Notes: generated from the sequence alone by a model not told the origin. A DNA stretch of 64,000 nucleotides from Hominimerdicola alba (GCF_900112155.1 NZ_FOKQ01000003.1:124001-188000); one strand, 5' to 3'; positions 17,985 through 26,779 are shown, counted from the first letter of the stretch. A program made the numbers and translations.

Positions 17985-18928
17985 CTTTTATTCCTGCCCT
18001 CAACGGGAACGGGAGTAAGGTCTTCCAGTGCGTAGGGGGTCTTCTGGTATACGCAGTAGTTCAGCCAGTTGGAATAGAGCAGATTGGCTGAACAGCTCCA
18101 GTTGAATATGGGCTGCTGGTCGGAGTCATTTCCCGGGAAATAATTGTAGGGCACCTGAATATCCAGACCCTTGCGTACATCGCGGAAATACTCCTTAGCG
18201 AGTGTCTCGCGGTCATATTCCCAGTGACCAAGCTGGAAGAAGAGTCTTTCGCTGTTATCGCATATAAGCTGAAGTCCTGCTTCATAGGATTCGGCGAGGA
18301 CAGTCAGCTCAGGAACTTTGATAACATCCTCGTGTCTGACCTCGGTATGTCTGGAATGGGGACAGTGGAAAACATCGCCGAAACCTTTAAGTATCATACA
18401 TTCCGGGTGTTCGATATGGTGTTTGAAGTTACCGAACATCTTGTCATCAAGAGGGTACTTCGGCACACCGTAGTGATAATACAGCGCCGCCTGTGCGCCC
18501 CAGCATATGTGGATTGTAGAGTAAACGTTAGTCTTCGACCATTCAAGAACCTGACAGAACTCATCCCAGTAATCCACCTGTTCGTAATCCAGCTGTTCGA
18601 TGGGTGCGCCTGTTATGATAAGTCCGTCATAGCGGTTATCTTTCACCTCGCTAAAGGGCTTATAGAAAGCCAGCATATGCTCCTGAGAGGTGTTTTTGGA
18701 AACGTGGCTGCTCATTTGTATAAGCTCGATATCCACATGGAGAGGTGTGTTGCTCAGCAGGCGGAGCAGCTGGGTCTCTGTGGTTATCTTATCGGGCATG
18801 AGATTCAGTATGGCTATTTTAAGTGCTCGGATATCCTGGTGCATAGCCCTGTCGTTGGGTATGACGAATATCCTTTCTTTTTCAAGTGCCTTAAAAGCAG
18901 GCAGATCGTTAGGTATTTTTATAGGCAT
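17981..18928 (-). CDS. metA: homoserine O-acyltransferase, predicted acetyl-CoA type
   Basis: MetA acylates homoserine in methionine synthesis. The 315-residue protein keeps the catalytic C142 (HICWGAQAA), H235 and E237 (GHWEYD). Residue 111 is Glu (TGAPIE), not the Gly found in succinyl-CoA-using E. coli MetA. In characterised MetA enzymes Glu111 goes with acetyl-CoA, so O-acetylhomoserine is the expected product. The start at 18928 is set by AGGTGGG seven bases upstream; the frame is open for 70 more codons without family similarity. It is coupled to DUF1275 downstream and lies 13 bases after a GNAT gene. Confidence 0.94.
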   Translation of the reverse strand: MPIKIPNDLPAFKALEKERIFVIPNDRAMHQDIRALKIAILNLMPDKITTETQLLRLLSNTPLHVDIELIQMSSHVSKNTSQEHMLAFYKPFSEVKDNRYDGLIITGAPIEQLDYEQVDYWDEFCQVLEWSKTNVYSTIHICWGAQAALYYHYGVPKYPLDDKMFGNFKHHIEHPECMILKGFGDVFHCPHSRHTEVRHEDVIKVPELTVLAESYEAGLQLICDNSERLFFQLGHWEYDRETLAKEYFRDVRKGLDIQVPYNYFPGNDSDQQPIFNWSCSANLLYSNWLNYCVYQKTPYALEDLTPVPVEGRNKR

Positions 18929-18941
18929 TATTTTCCCACCT

Positions 18942-19523
18942 TTAAATCCTGATATTTTTAGCGAACCATTCTTGTTTTGTGATAGTGTAAACCTCGTTGG
19001 TGACTTCCCTGCCGCCCTTCTGTTCGAGGACGCACTTAGAAGTTCCGCTGTGACTAAGTCCGCACTTTTGCATGACCCTGCCGCTGGCTTTGTTTTCGGT
19101 GAAATGTTCAATGGTGATCTTATCAAAACCGATAACAAATATCAGATAGGCAAGTACAGCTTCCAGAGCTTCTGTCATATATCCCTGATTCCACCATTTT
19201 TCGCCAAGGACGTAGCCTATCTTAGCTTCACGCTTATCTTTATCGATCTCGGAAACTCCGATAGAACCTATGGGTTCTTTTATCTCGCTGAGCTCGATTA
19301 TCCAGTGAAAATAATCCAGCGCCTGAGATTCTTTTACAACGGAATTGCAGTACTCAATGCTTTCTTCAACGCTCTTGTGGGTGTTCCATACAAGGTATTT
19401 GGTTACGTTATCGCTGTTAGCCCAGTTTTTGTACATAAACTGAGCGTCTTTTATATTGAAAGGTCTGATCTTCAGCCTTTTGGTATCAAAGGGCTGTGAT
19501 CCGATAAGGTTAAGTCCCTCCAT
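18942..19523 (-). CDS. GNAT acetyltransferase (RimJ/RimL type)
   Basis: The 193-residue protein has the RimJ/RimL-like opening FDTKRLKIRPFNIKDAQFMY and the GNAT acetyl-CoA region IGYVLGEKWWNQGYMTEALE, then ENKASGRVMQKCGL. It should acetylate an amino group of a protein terminus or small molecule; the substrate is not inferable. A GGAGGAG site precedes the ATG. It is directly upstream of metA on the same transcript. Confidence 0.88.
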   Translation of the reverse strand: MEGLNLIGSQPFDTKRLKIRPFNIKDAQFMYKNWANSDNVTKYLVWNTHKSVEESIEYCNSVVKESQALDYFHWIIELSEIKEPIGSIGVSEIDKDKREAKIGYVLGEKWWNQGYMTEALEAVLAYLIFVIGFDKITIEHFTENKASGRVMQKCGLSHSGTSKCVLEQKGGREVTNEVYTITKQEWFAKNIRI

Positions 19524-19534
19524 TTTTTCTCCTC

Positions 19535-19999
19535 CTATGCGTAAAAACCGCAGCAGCTTACTTTTATTTTTACGTCCCGCTGCAGTATCAGATATTTTCC
19601 GGTTATATTTGCTTTAACGATCTTATCAAAGCCGTGGGACGCATAGAACTTTATAGCTCTTACGTCCTCGGTGCTTACTTTAGTGGTGACAAGATCATAT
19701 CCCATGAATTTTGCTTTGTCGGCTGTATATTCCAGCATCATGCCGTCGATGCCGCTGTCTGCATTATCGCTCACAAGCAGTGCCGAGAGATAGAGTTTTC
19801 TCAGAGCGACGGTGAGTGTTTCGTCATTCATCTCAAACATCATAGCAGATGCGGCGGTATATTTTTCGCCGTCATTAAGGGCGAAGACTACGCCTTTATG
19901 TTCCCTTACGATATCTTCGAGCTGTTTTGCTTCGGGGATATCGGCGGTGAGTTTTTCCATTGTTTCTGCGGACATCTGTTCAAACTTAAGCTTTATCAT
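19535..19999 (-). CDS. GNAT-like acetyltransferase
   Basis: The 154-residue protein contains KLYLSALLVSDNADSGIDGM, followed by STEDVRAIKFYASHGFDKIV, which fits the acetyl-CoA-binding and C-terminal parts of a GNAT fold. The usual R/Q-x-x-G-x-G/A loop is degenerate. A GGGGTGA site precedes the ATG. It is part of a run of minus-strand genes with 11-20 base gaps. The substrate is unknown. Confidence 0.65.
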   Translation of the reverse strand: MIKLKFEQMSAETMEKLTADIPEAKQLEDIVREHKGVVFALNDGEKYTAASAMMFEMNDETLTVALRKLYLSALLVSDNADSGIDGMMLEYTADKAKFMGYDLVTTKVSTEDVRAIKFYASHGFDKIVKANITGKYLILQRDVKIKVSCCGFYA

Positions 20000-20019
20000 G
20001 GTATCACCCCATTTTATTA

Positions 20020-20775
20020 TTACAATCTGATTATAGTTTCAAGCGCGATATCGGTCATCATATCGCAGAGGTCTTTTTCGCCGTTGCCGAGTATACGCAT
20101 ATCCCACTCGTCGCCGTCAAGACAATCAGCGGCATAAACGAACTCATAGACCTCATAGCCCCTAAACTGCGCACAAGCCATAAGCGCTGAACATTCCATA
20201 TCAACTGCTGAACAGCCTTCGGCTTTACGGGCAAGCATATTTCTTTTGGTCTCGCGGTAGAAAGCGTCAGTTGTCCATATCTTTGTCTTGCAGTATGGAA
20301 CGTTTATCTCATCGAAAACTTCTGCAAGTCTGTCGGCTGATTTAATCTTGATATAATCCGAGGGCGGAGCATAGTGGTAGCTTGTGCCCTCATCGCGGTA
20401 GGCTTCGGCGGGGATAAGAAGTTTACCGGAAGAGATATCCTTATCGAGAGAACCGCAGGAACCAAAGAAAAGCAGCTTCTTATCTTTGCGGAAAGCTATT
20501 TCCTCCATGATACCCACGGAAGCGGCACTGCCGATGGGTGAAAGGTAGAAACCTATCTTTTCGCCTTTATATTCAAGGCTGTATATCGGTATATTCTGAC
20601 CTGCTGACATTCGCGCCGAACACTTTGCACAGTCGTAGCGATCAAGAAGAGAATTTACTGAATTGATATTGAATACCGATATCAGCTTTTTGGGTATATC
20701 TTCTGTGTGCTCGAAGATCATATCAGGCCGGAGTATCTCCTCGCCATCGCCGTCAAAAGTGTCAAGTATGCTCAT
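20020..20775 (-). CDS. nucleoside phosphorylase (PNP/uridine phosphorylase family)
   Basis: The 251-residue protein has the phosphorylase-family glycine block LLFFGSCGSLDKDISSGKLL near residue 105. It also has the nucleoside-binding AVDMECSALMACAQF near residue 190, and DCLDGDEWDMR at the end. Members cleave nucleosides with phosphate in salvage pathways; whether it takes uridine, purine nucleosides or another substrate cannot be decided. An AAGGAGG site precedes the ATG. Confidence 0.85.
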   Translation of the reverse strand: MSILDTFDGDGEEILRPDMIFEHTEDIPKKLISVFNINSVNSLLDRYDCAKCSARMSAGQNIPIYSLEYKGEKIGFYLSPIGSAASVGIMEEIAFRKDKKLLFFGSCGSLDKDISSGKLLIPAEAYRDEGTSYHYAPPSDYIKIKSADRLAEVFDEINVPYCKTKIWTTDAFYRETKRNMLARKAEGCSAVDMECSALMACAQFRGYEVYEFVYAADCLDGDEWDMRILGNGEKDLCDMMTDIALETIIRL

Positions 20776-20904
20776 GTCATTGCCTCCTTATGTTGTATAG
20801 TCCATAGCCCGAAATTTTCCATTACCCTACCGAAAGCTTTATTTGGTTCGCAGTGTTCGGAAGATAATTTTTCAGCTTGATATATTACTTTTGTAACAGG
20901 GAAT

Positions 20905-21333
20905 TTATGATGGACCTGTCTCAATTATCCTGTTTTTATCAAATACTTCTTCTAATCCAAGATCAAGACCGTCACAGTCTATTATAGTATCTGTCGGAAA
21001 TCCCTTTTCGCTTAATATTTTTTCAGTATCTTGGCATTATTAAATTTCACCATTATCCATCTCGGGTCATCGAAAGGTAGTTTTTGCAAGTATTTCTCAA
21101 ACCCGGAGGGTTCAAAACTACCTGCCATATTATCTGAATTTTCTTCTTTACAGAAAACAGCATAGTCATTATCATTGTATATGACCTCAATTTGATGGCC
21201 ATTCGATATTTTTTTTGCTGTCTGTAAAATTCATTTTGGAGAAACGTTCCAATGATAATGAATCATCACCTATCAAGAAAATCCACTGCATAAATGACCT
21301 TTCTAAATTCCACTCTGCAAAACAATACAGTAT
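20905..21333 (-). pseudogene. decayed gene, at least two frameshifts
   Basis: Three consecutive minus-strand frames give convincing but broken protein. The first runs AEWNLERSFMQWIFLIGDDS to about 21197. The second runs GHQIEVIYNDNDYAVFCKEE through PFDDPRWIMVKFNNAK to about 21028. The third runs DTEKILSEKGFPTDTIIDCD to RIIETGPS and a stop at 20905. Two frameshifts separate them, at runs of A (the first follows AAAAAAAAT, the second AAAAAATATT). The 5' end is in frame with, and directly follows, the stop of the GNAT gene at 21334. I recognise no family. It is most likely a former gene of about 140 residues. Confidence 0.7.
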
Positions 21334-21852
21334 CTATTTCATAAATTCCTTTTTGAGGATCGCATATATCAGAAAATCATTATAGACATCATTTTCGCCT
21401 TTGCGGGGGAACAGTTCTTTATGTTCAGCCTCTTTGCGCATTCCTGCCCTTTCGACCAGTCTTATTGACTTTTGATTTCTTGTGTCTATTTCGGCAAAAA
21501 TGCGGCGAACGCCCAGAGTTGTGAAAGCATATCTCATCATCCCGACGATACTTTCGCAGGCATATCCTTTGCCCTGATAATTTCGGTTGAAGGTATATCC
21601 TATCTCATAACTGCCGAAACCTTTGTCGGAAAAATAAATTTTACCGATGACTTTATCATCTAAAACCACGGCATAGAATTCATCGCTGTTTGAAAAGTTT
21701 ATTGCTTCCTGAACGCAAGCTTCCCTTGTAAAAGTTTCGTAAGGTTCAAAATAAGTCACTTCAGCATCTGTCAGAATATCTGCAATATCATTATGATCTT
21801 CGGGGGTAAATTTCCTGACGATCAGTCTTTCTGTTGAAAACAGTTCTTTCAT
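21334..21852 (-). CDS. GNAT acetyltransferase (RimJ/RimL type)
   Basis: The protein begins MKELFSTERLIVRKFTPEDH, which is the usual RimJ/RimL start. It carries EIGYTFNRNYQGKGYACESI, the acetyl-CoA loop (QGKGYA), and DTRNQKSIRLVERAGMRKEA. The start at 21852 is fixed by GGAGG seven bases upstream. It is one of four GNAT-like genes within 4 kb, and its 3' end abuts the decayed gene at 20905-21333. Confidence 0.88.
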   Translation of the reverse strand: MKELFSTERLIVRKFTPEDHNDIADILTDAEVTYFEPYETFTREACVQEAINFSNSDEFYAVVLDDKVIGKIYFSDKGFGSYEIGYTFNRNYQGKGYACESIVGMMRYAFTTLGVRRIFAEIDTRNQKSIRLVERAGMRKEAEHKELFPRKGENDVYNDFLIYAILKKEFMK

Positions 21853-21886
21853 TATGATACCTCCACGGAACTGCAAAAGGGTCAAT

Positions 21887-22360
21887 TTAAAGTATCTTTT
21901 CCATGCCGATCTTGTATGGCACTAATCCCAGCTTTTCATAAAACTTCATAGCACCGGGATTGCAGGTCCAGACATTCAGGGTAACATTATAGCAGCCGCA
22001 TTCGCGGGCATAAGCCACGATATGTTCGTAGATCATTCTGCCAACTTGCTGACCACGGGATGTTTCATCAACGCAGATATCATCGATATAAAGGGTAGTT
22101 ATATCAGTCAGAAGTCTGGTATTTTGCGGTCGCTGTAAAACACAGAATCCATGACCCAGTACTTTGTCGTCGCTGTCGGTGCAGACAAATACGGGTGTAT
22201 CATCGTTATTGATTATGGATCGAAGTTCCTCTTCTGTGTACTTCGTGGCAAGTTTAAACAGATCGGGACGACCCTCATGATGGACACGGTTGACCTGTTT
22301 CAGCAATTCCATAACAGCGGGGATATCTTTTTCCTCTGCAAGACGAACAGTATTCGGCAT
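21887..22360 (-). CDS. GNAT acetyltransferase
   Basis: The 157-residue protein has the N-terminal VRLAEEKDIPAVMELLKQVN, LYIDDICVDETSRGQQVGRM with the acetyl-CoA loop RGQQVG, and LNVWTCNPGAMKFYEKLGLV. These are standard GNAT motifs; the substrate is unknown. An AAGGAG site precedes the ATG. It follows the 22363 gene with a two-base gap. Confidence 0.88.
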   Translation of the reverse strand: MPNTVRLAEEKDIPAVMELLKQVNRVHHEGRPDLFKLATKYTEEELRSIINNDDTPVFVCTDSDDKVLGHGFCVLQRPQNTRLLTDITTLYIDDICVDETSRGQQVGRMIYEHIVAYARECGCYNVTLNVWTCNPGAMKFYEKLGLVPYKIGMEKIL

Positions 22361-22362
22361 TT

Positions 22363-22728
22363 TTACATCTCCTTGATATCAGTATCATCACCCGAAAACT
22401 CGGTGATGACTTTTATCGTACCGATAATGTGACGGTTGAAATTCTCCAATTCATCGGCGGGTACCCACAGTTCCTGATGATAGCTTCTTCCCACGGTCTG
22501 AACCTGAAATTTTGAGCAGTAATCGTCATCAACTTCAAATTCTGTTACATAACCTTTATGGTCTGATGTATCTTTCACATTCCATCTTTCTGCTATTTCA
22601 CGAGCGTACTTTTCATTAAGCACAGGGTAGAATATCGGCTGTTCCGGCAGTCTGGGCGGAAAGGCTTTGTATCCGCTTTGTTCTATAAGCTTTAGTTCTG
22701 CCGTGCCGACAGGTCTGTACAGTTTCAT
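22363..22728 (-). CDS. small protein of the group annotated 'ADP-ribosylation/crystallin J1'
   Basis: This 121-residue protein begins MKLYRPVGTAELKLIEQSGY and continues FPPRLPEQPIFYPVLNEKYA. I know these blocks from small proteins that databases label 'ADP-ribosylation/crystallin J1', whose activity is not shown. It is too short to be an ADP-ribosylglycohydrolase. A GGAGG site precedes the ATG. Its leader holds a short peptide gene and a terminator-like hairpin (22762-22955), so it may be attenuated. Confidence 0.7.
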   Translation of the reverse strand: MKLYRPVGTAELKLIEQSGYKAFPPRLPEQPIFYPVLNEKYAREIAERWNVKDTSDHKGYVTEFEVDDDYCSKFQVQTVGRSYHQELWVPADELENFNRHIIGTIKVITEFSGDDTDIKEM

Positions 22729-22761
22729 GGCTCATCCTCCCCCGAATCAAAATCACAAAAT

Positions 22762-22790
22762 AAAAGGTGCGCCCGTTCAACAGACGCACC
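22762..22790 (-). terminator. terminator-like hairpin in the leader of the 22363-22728 gene
   Basis: GGTGCGTC and GGCGCACC form an 8-bp stem read on the minus strand, followed by TTTTATTTT. It stands between the leader peptide and the gene, as a transcription attenuator would. Confidence 0.65.
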
Positions 22791-22829
22791 GAAGTTTCAA
22801 ACTCAGCCACGGTAAAAAAGCCATAGCAG

Positions 22830-22901
22830 TTATCCGAAAACGGCTCGTCCCGCACAGCCCGACATGACTATATTATTGTACATGACTTCAAATGCGATCA
22901 T
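22830..22901 (-). CDS. possible 23-residue leader peptide
   Basis: The frame reads MIAFEVMYNNIVMSGCAGRA followed by VFG and a TAA. A GGGAGGG site lies about seven bases before the ATG. It begins soon after a perfect promoter (22927-22955) and is followed by a terminator-like hairpin, the layout of a ribosome-controlled attenuator. Translation is not proven. Confidence 0.45.
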   Translation of the reverse strand: MIAFEVMYNNIVMSGCAGRAVFG

Positions 22902-22926
22902 AGTGCCGCCCTCCCTTATTGCACTT

Positions 22927-22955
22927 ATTATACCATATAAGCAGGATATTGTCAA
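22927..22955 (-). promoter_or_regulatory. promoter of the attenuator-like leader
   Basis: Perfect TTGACA (22950-22955) and TATAAT (22927-22932) with a 17-base spacer on the minus strand. Confidence 0.92.
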
Positions 22956-23055
22956 GTTTTCAAAACAAAATTGACACTTCGAGGCACAGCGGACATGAAA
23001 TATTGCTTATAGATAAGGATAGTTAAGAAATATAGAAAAAATTTGAAAAAACCTC

Positions 23056-23084
23056 TTGCTATTTTCTGAAAAATATTGTATAAT
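23056..23084 (+). promoter_or_regulatory. promoter of glyA
   Basis: TTGCTA (23056-23061) and TATAAT (23079-23084) with a 17-base spacer, 50 bases before the glyA start. Confidence 0.82.
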
Positions 23085-23133
23085 AACTCTATGTTGATTT
23101 TTATTTAAATTTATTGACAAGGAGAGTTAAACT

Positions 23134-24381
23134 ATGAAGATGCTTGATTCAATCGGTTTTGTTACCGGATTTGACAAGGAAGTCGGCGAGGCTATGAACC
23201 TGGAGCTGGCTCGTCAGAGAAGAAATCTGGAGCTCATCGCCAGCGAGAACATCGTATCGCCTGCTGTTATGGCAGCTATGGGCAGTGTGCTGACAAACAA
23301 GTACGCTGAGGGCTATCCCGGAAAGAGATACTACGGCGGATGCGAGGACGTTGATATCGTTGAACAGATCGCTATCGACAGAGCCTGCAAGCTGTTCGGC
23401 GCAAAGTTCGCTAATGTTCAGCCCCACTCCGGTGCACAGGCTAACACTGCTGTATACTTCGCACTGCTTCAGCCCGGCGACACCGTTATGGGCATGAGCC
23501 TTGACAACGGCGGTCACCTCACACACGGTTCACCCGTTAACATTTCGGGTAAGTATTTCAACTTCGTTCCTTACGGCGTTAACGATGAAGGTTTCATCGA
23601 TTACGACGCTATGGAGAAGCAGGCTAAGGAAGTTAAGCCCAAGATGATAGTAGCAGGTGCTTCTGCTTACCCCAGGATAATCGACTTCGAGCGCATCTCT
23701 CAGATCGCTAAGTCTGTAGGCGCTTACTTCATGGTAGATATGGCTCATATCGCAGGTCTTGTTGCTGCGGGTATGCACCCCTCTCCTGTTCCTTTTGCTG
23801 ATGTTACAACCACTACAACTCACAAGACCCTGAGAGGTCCCAGAGGCGGTCTGATACTGACAAATGACGAAGCTCTGGCTAAGAAGTTCAACAGCGCTAT
23901 CTTCCCCGGCACACAGGGCGGTCCTCTGATGCACGTTATCGCAGGCAAGGCTGTATGCTTCGGTGAGGCTCTGAAGCCTGAGTTCAAGGCTTACGGTGAG
24001 CAGATCGTAAAGAACGCACAGAGACTGGCTAAGGGTCTGGTTGACAAGGGCTTTGCACTGGTATCCGGAGGCACTGACAATCACCTTATGCTGGCTGACC
24101 TTCGTCCTTTCAGCATCACAGGCAAGAAGCTGCAGAATGATCTGGATGAGGTTTACATCACCGTTAACAAGAACGCTATCCCCAATGACCCTGAGAGCCC
24201 CTTCGTAACAAGCGGTGTTCGTATCGGTACTCCCGCAGTTACCACAAGAGGTCTTGTTGAGGAGGACATGGACGTTATTGCTGAGTGCATCTACCTGACT
24301 GCATCTGACTTTGACGCTAATGCTGACAAGGTAAGAGAGATGGTAACAGGCATCTGCAAGAAGTATCCTCTGTACGAATAA
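23134..24381 (+). CDS. glyA: serine hydroxymethyltransferase
   Basis: SHMT interconverts serine and glycine with tetrahydrofolate and PLP. The 415-residue length is normal. It has [20 protein letters not shown] near the start, [15 protein letters not shown], and the PLP-lysine motif [14 protein letters not shown] near residue 229. An AAGGAGAG site precedes the ATG. Its own promoter and a strong terminator flank it, so it is a single-gene unit. Codon use is strongly biased, as in highly expressed genes. Confidence 0.98.
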   Translation: MKMLDSIGFVTGFDKEVGEAMNLELARQRRNLELIASENIVSPAVMAAMGSVLTNKYAEGYPGKRYYGGCEDVDIVEQIAIDRACKLFGAKFANVQPHSGAQANTAVYFALLQPGDTVMGMSLDNGGHLTHGSPVNISGKYFNFVPYGVNDEGFIDYDAMEKQAKEVKPKMIVAGASAYPRIIDFERISQIAKSVGAYFMVDMAHIAGLVAAGMHPSPVPFADVTTTTTHKTLRGPRGGLILTNDEALAKKFNSAIFPGTQGGPLMHVIAGKAVCFGEALKPEFKAYGEQIVKNAQRLAKGLVDKGFALVSGGTDNHLMLADLRPFSITGKKLQNDLDEVYITVNKNAIPNDPESPFVTSGVRIGTPAVTTRGLVEEDMDVIAECIYLTASDFDANADKVREMVTGICKKYPLYE

Positions 24382-24398
24382 TTTACACAGATAAATAT

Positions 24399-24430
24399 GA
24401 CCCGGAAGCTAAATGTTTCCGGGTCTTTTT
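24399..24430 (+). terminator. terminator of glyA
   Basis: GACCCGGAA (24399-24407) pairs with TTCCGGGTC (24417-24425), followed by TTTTT. Confidence 0.93.
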
Positions 24431-24455
24431 ATGTTTATTGTCGGCAGTTTTGATA

Positions 24456-25328
24456 TCAGCTTAACAGCACATTGAATCCATTCATAATGGTTCTGCCAAT
24501 AGGGCTGACCCAGTTTTCATCGTTAAGCATACCAGATATGTTGGTCAGTAACATCTGTCCATCACTTGTGAGCCAGATCGTTCCTTCTTCGAGATAACAA
24601 TACCCTACAAATACGGCATTTTCATCATAATGATCATAAATCCATTTTTTTTCAAAATCATCAATATCCTGAAATATTCCTTCCGAGAGAATGAACATAT
24701 CAGGTTCCGACCCGTCATAAGATCTGTTAGAAATTCCCGAAAATTCTTCAAAGAATGATTTCTGTTTATCAGTCAAGGTTATGCCGTTTTCTTCACACTC
24801 TTCAATCAGACCGGAAATATCAACTTTCCTGCCTTCATACCAGCCACATTTTTTAAGGCTATCGTAAGTTTTTTGAGAAATAGGAGCATGATAATCGTAT
24901 TCGACCTTCATAAAATAATCAAAAAGCTCCTCAATACTGTCGGCTATTTTCTTTTTGGACTGATTATAATAACAGCCGTCATTAAGAAGATATGCACTCT
25001 CGATTGGACTTGGATCTCCGTTATAATATTTACAATCAGAGTTTATGATTGATCCTATAAACACTGCATATTGATCAAATTCAGACCAGTATTTAGTTGG
25101 ATTAAATAGTGGTTCAAAATAAAAACGTAATCTGTCACCGGAATCATGCTCTATTCTGTCAATATAAAATTCGCCATATTTTTTGACAAGTTCTATGATC
25201 TTATCTCCAAAAGTAATACTTTCATTCATAATCCTTGAATTGCAATCTTCTAATTGATGTTCAAGTGTTCCGTTGACTGTTCTGAAACCTGGATCATTTT
25301 TTATATCATCAAAAGTTACCAAACTCAT
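24456..25328 (-). CDS. SUKH-3-like immunity protein
   Basis: The 290-residue acidic protein has a middle region, residues about 150-200, that fits the SUKH-3 family: YDSLKKCGWYEGRKVDISGL, then LTDKQKSFFEEFSG. The tail reads FVGYCYLEEGTIWLTSDGQM. SUKH proteins commonly neutralise polymorphic toxins. The N-terminal 140 residues are not recognised. No toxin or secretion gene lies beside it, so it would be an orphan. A TTGGAGG site precedes the ATG, 14 bases after the RidA stop. The A+T content is higher than that of the flanking glyA. Confidence 0.65.
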   Translation of the reverse strand: MSLVTFDDIKNDPGFRTVNGTLEHQLEDCNSRIMNESITFGDKIIELVKKYGEFYIDRIEHDSGDRLRFYFEPLFNPTKYWSEFDQYAVFIGSIINSDCKYYNGDPSPIESAYLLNDGCYYNQSKKKIADSIEELFDYFMKVEYDYHAPISQKTYDSLKKCGWYEGRKVDISGLIEECEENGITLTDKQKSFFEEFSGISNRSYDGSEPDMFILSEGIFQDIDDFEKKWIYDHYDENAVFVGYCYLEEGTIWLTSDGQMLLTNISGMLNDENWVSPIGRTIMNGFNVLLS

Positions 25329-25342
25329 GTTTTACCTCCAAA

Positions 25343-25729
25343 CTATGCGTTCGCATCTTCTGGTTTGCCACAGTATGCGATGGCATCCGCCTGGAACTGC
25401 AAGCCGTTTTCTCCGCCGATGTGGGCAAACTCGGTCTGTATGGATTTGCGGACGGGGTATCTGCCGTTGAAGCGTTCTTTTATTACTTTTTCCATTATGG
25501 GGATATTCCATACATCGCGGAAAAGGCAGTCCATCTGTACTACGTTTTCAAGAGTAAGGTCAAAAAGGGCGAGACGTTTTTCCATTTCATCGAAAGCGCC
25601 GTTTATCTGTTCTTCAACAGTACCGCCTACGTTGCCTGCGCAGTAGTTTATGAAGCAGTAATCCCCTGCTTTGATTATGCCAGAATGGCACCATTGTTCA
25701 TTCACATCTTTTCTGATTATTTCACTCAT
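25343..25729 (-). CDS. RidA family protein
   Basis: The 128-residue protein aligns with the RidA/YjgF family, trimeric deaminases that clear reactive enamine/imine intermediates. The blocks are FINYCAGNVGGTVEEQINGA, NVVQMDCLFRDVWNIPIMEK and YPVRKSIQTEF. The start at 25729 follows AGGAGG; it overlaps the end of the recombinase gene by 8 bases. Not all family members keep the catalytic Arg, and I have not aligned it strictly here. Confidence 0.82.
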   Translation of the reverse strand: MSEIIRKDVNEQWCHSGIIKAGDYCFINYCAGNVGGTVEEQINGAFDEMEKRLALFDLTLENVVQMDCLFRDVWNIPIMEKVIKERFNGRYPVRKSIQTEFAHIGGENGLQFQADAIAYCGKPEDANA

Positions 25730-26738
25730 CGTTGTCCTCCTTATCTGTCTTCTTTTTATGCTTTGGTGCTTTGTTTCCCGCCAGAGGGTTGGCGTTTGCC
25801 GCCTGACGGAGATTCTCGTTGCTGAGGTGAGTGTATATCTCAGTGGTGGCAAGGCTTTCGTGACCGAGGATATCCTTGATGACCAAGGTATCCACGTTGC
25901 CGTACTGATACATCAGGGTCGCGGCAGTATGGCGGAGTTTATGGGTGGTTATGCCGAGGTTTCCCAGCCCCGCTTTTTTCAGGCTTTCTTCCACTATCTC
26001 CTGAGTGCGGCGGCGGGAAATTCGCGTATTTCGGTTGGAGAGGAAAAGAGCTTTCTCCTGAGTCTGGACAGAAAGACGGATAGGCAGATAGGCTTTCAGG
26101 GCACTGATACACGCTTGATTTATGTAGACTATCCTTTCTTTCTGACCCTTACCGAAAAGTCGGAGAGTTTCACTCTCGAAACTGAAATCGCTGAGATTTA
26201 ACCCGCAGAGCTCCGACAGACGCATACCGCAATTCAGGAACAGAGTTATCATGCAGTAATCCCGCTCGAAGTGGTCGGATTCTATGGAAGAAAGCAGGCG
26301 CTGTGCGTCCTCTAAGGAGAGATATTTGGGGAGAGTTTTGGGAAGTTTGGGTATCTCCAGCTGAGTTAGTGGATCGGATGGGATAAGGTTCTTTTTCAGG
26401 TGAAGATAGGAGTAAAACTGTTTTAATGCTGAGGTCTTGCGTGCGCGGGTCTTCAGAGAATTTGCACGGTCTTCAGCCAGCCATTTCAGGTAATCGTAAG
26501 CATCTATAAGCCTGAGTTTTCGGACATACTCAAAGGGCACTCCCCCTATGGGAATTTCCTCAAATGGGATCTTGTTTGTATCAACTTCATTATGAAGGAT
26601 GCGCATATAGCGCAGGAATGTCCTGAGGTCGATGTAGTAGGCTTCAACTGTCCTGTCACCTCTGCCTTTTACAAGCTGCATATATGTGAGATAATCTGCA
26701 AGGTAATCAGGGCAGTCATCATAATAGGCTTTTTTCAT
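25722..26738 (-). CDS. XerC/XerD-type tyrosine recombinase
   Basis: The 338-residue protein has the SAM-like N-terminal core-binding domain and the catalytic domain. Catalytic-region residues seen are the R of LNCGMRLSELCGL, the K of GKGQKERIVY, HKLRHTAATLM, the H of LGHESLATTE and the tyrosine in EIYTHL. It could act at the chromosome dif site or be an element integrase. The housekeeping length and lack of flanking att repeats favour Xer. A basic C-terminal tail (KAPKHKKKTDKE) is present. A consensus promoter precedes it. Confidence 0.88.
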   Translation of the reverse strand: MKKAYYDDCPDYLADYLTYMQLVKGRGDRTVEAYYIDLRTFLRYMRILHNEVDTNKIPFEEIPIGGVPFEYVRKLRLIDAYDYLKWLAEDRANSLKTRARKTSALKQFYSYLHLKKNLIPSDPLTQLEIPKLPKTLPKYLSLEDAQRLLSSIESDHFERDYCMITLFLNCGMRLSELCGLNLSDFSFESETLRLFGKGQKERIVYINQACISALKAYLPIRLSVQTQEKALFLSNRNTRISRRRTQEIVEESLKKAGLGNLGITTHKLRHTAATLMYQYGNVDTLVIKDILGHESLATTEIYTHLSNENLRQAANANPLAGNKAPKHKKKTDKEDNDE

Positions 26739-26779
26739 TTTTTCATCTCCATATCATTGCGAAACGTTCGTTATAACTG

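Noticed and set aside
18928-19138. A 70-codon N-terminal extension of metA
   Set aside because: The extension is antisense-like sequence over the upstream GNAT gene, and the MetA family begins at the ATG with AGGTGGG upstream.
25729-25852. A 41-codon extension of the RidA gene
   Set aside because: It lies within the recombinase gene and the AGGAGG site supports the downstream start.
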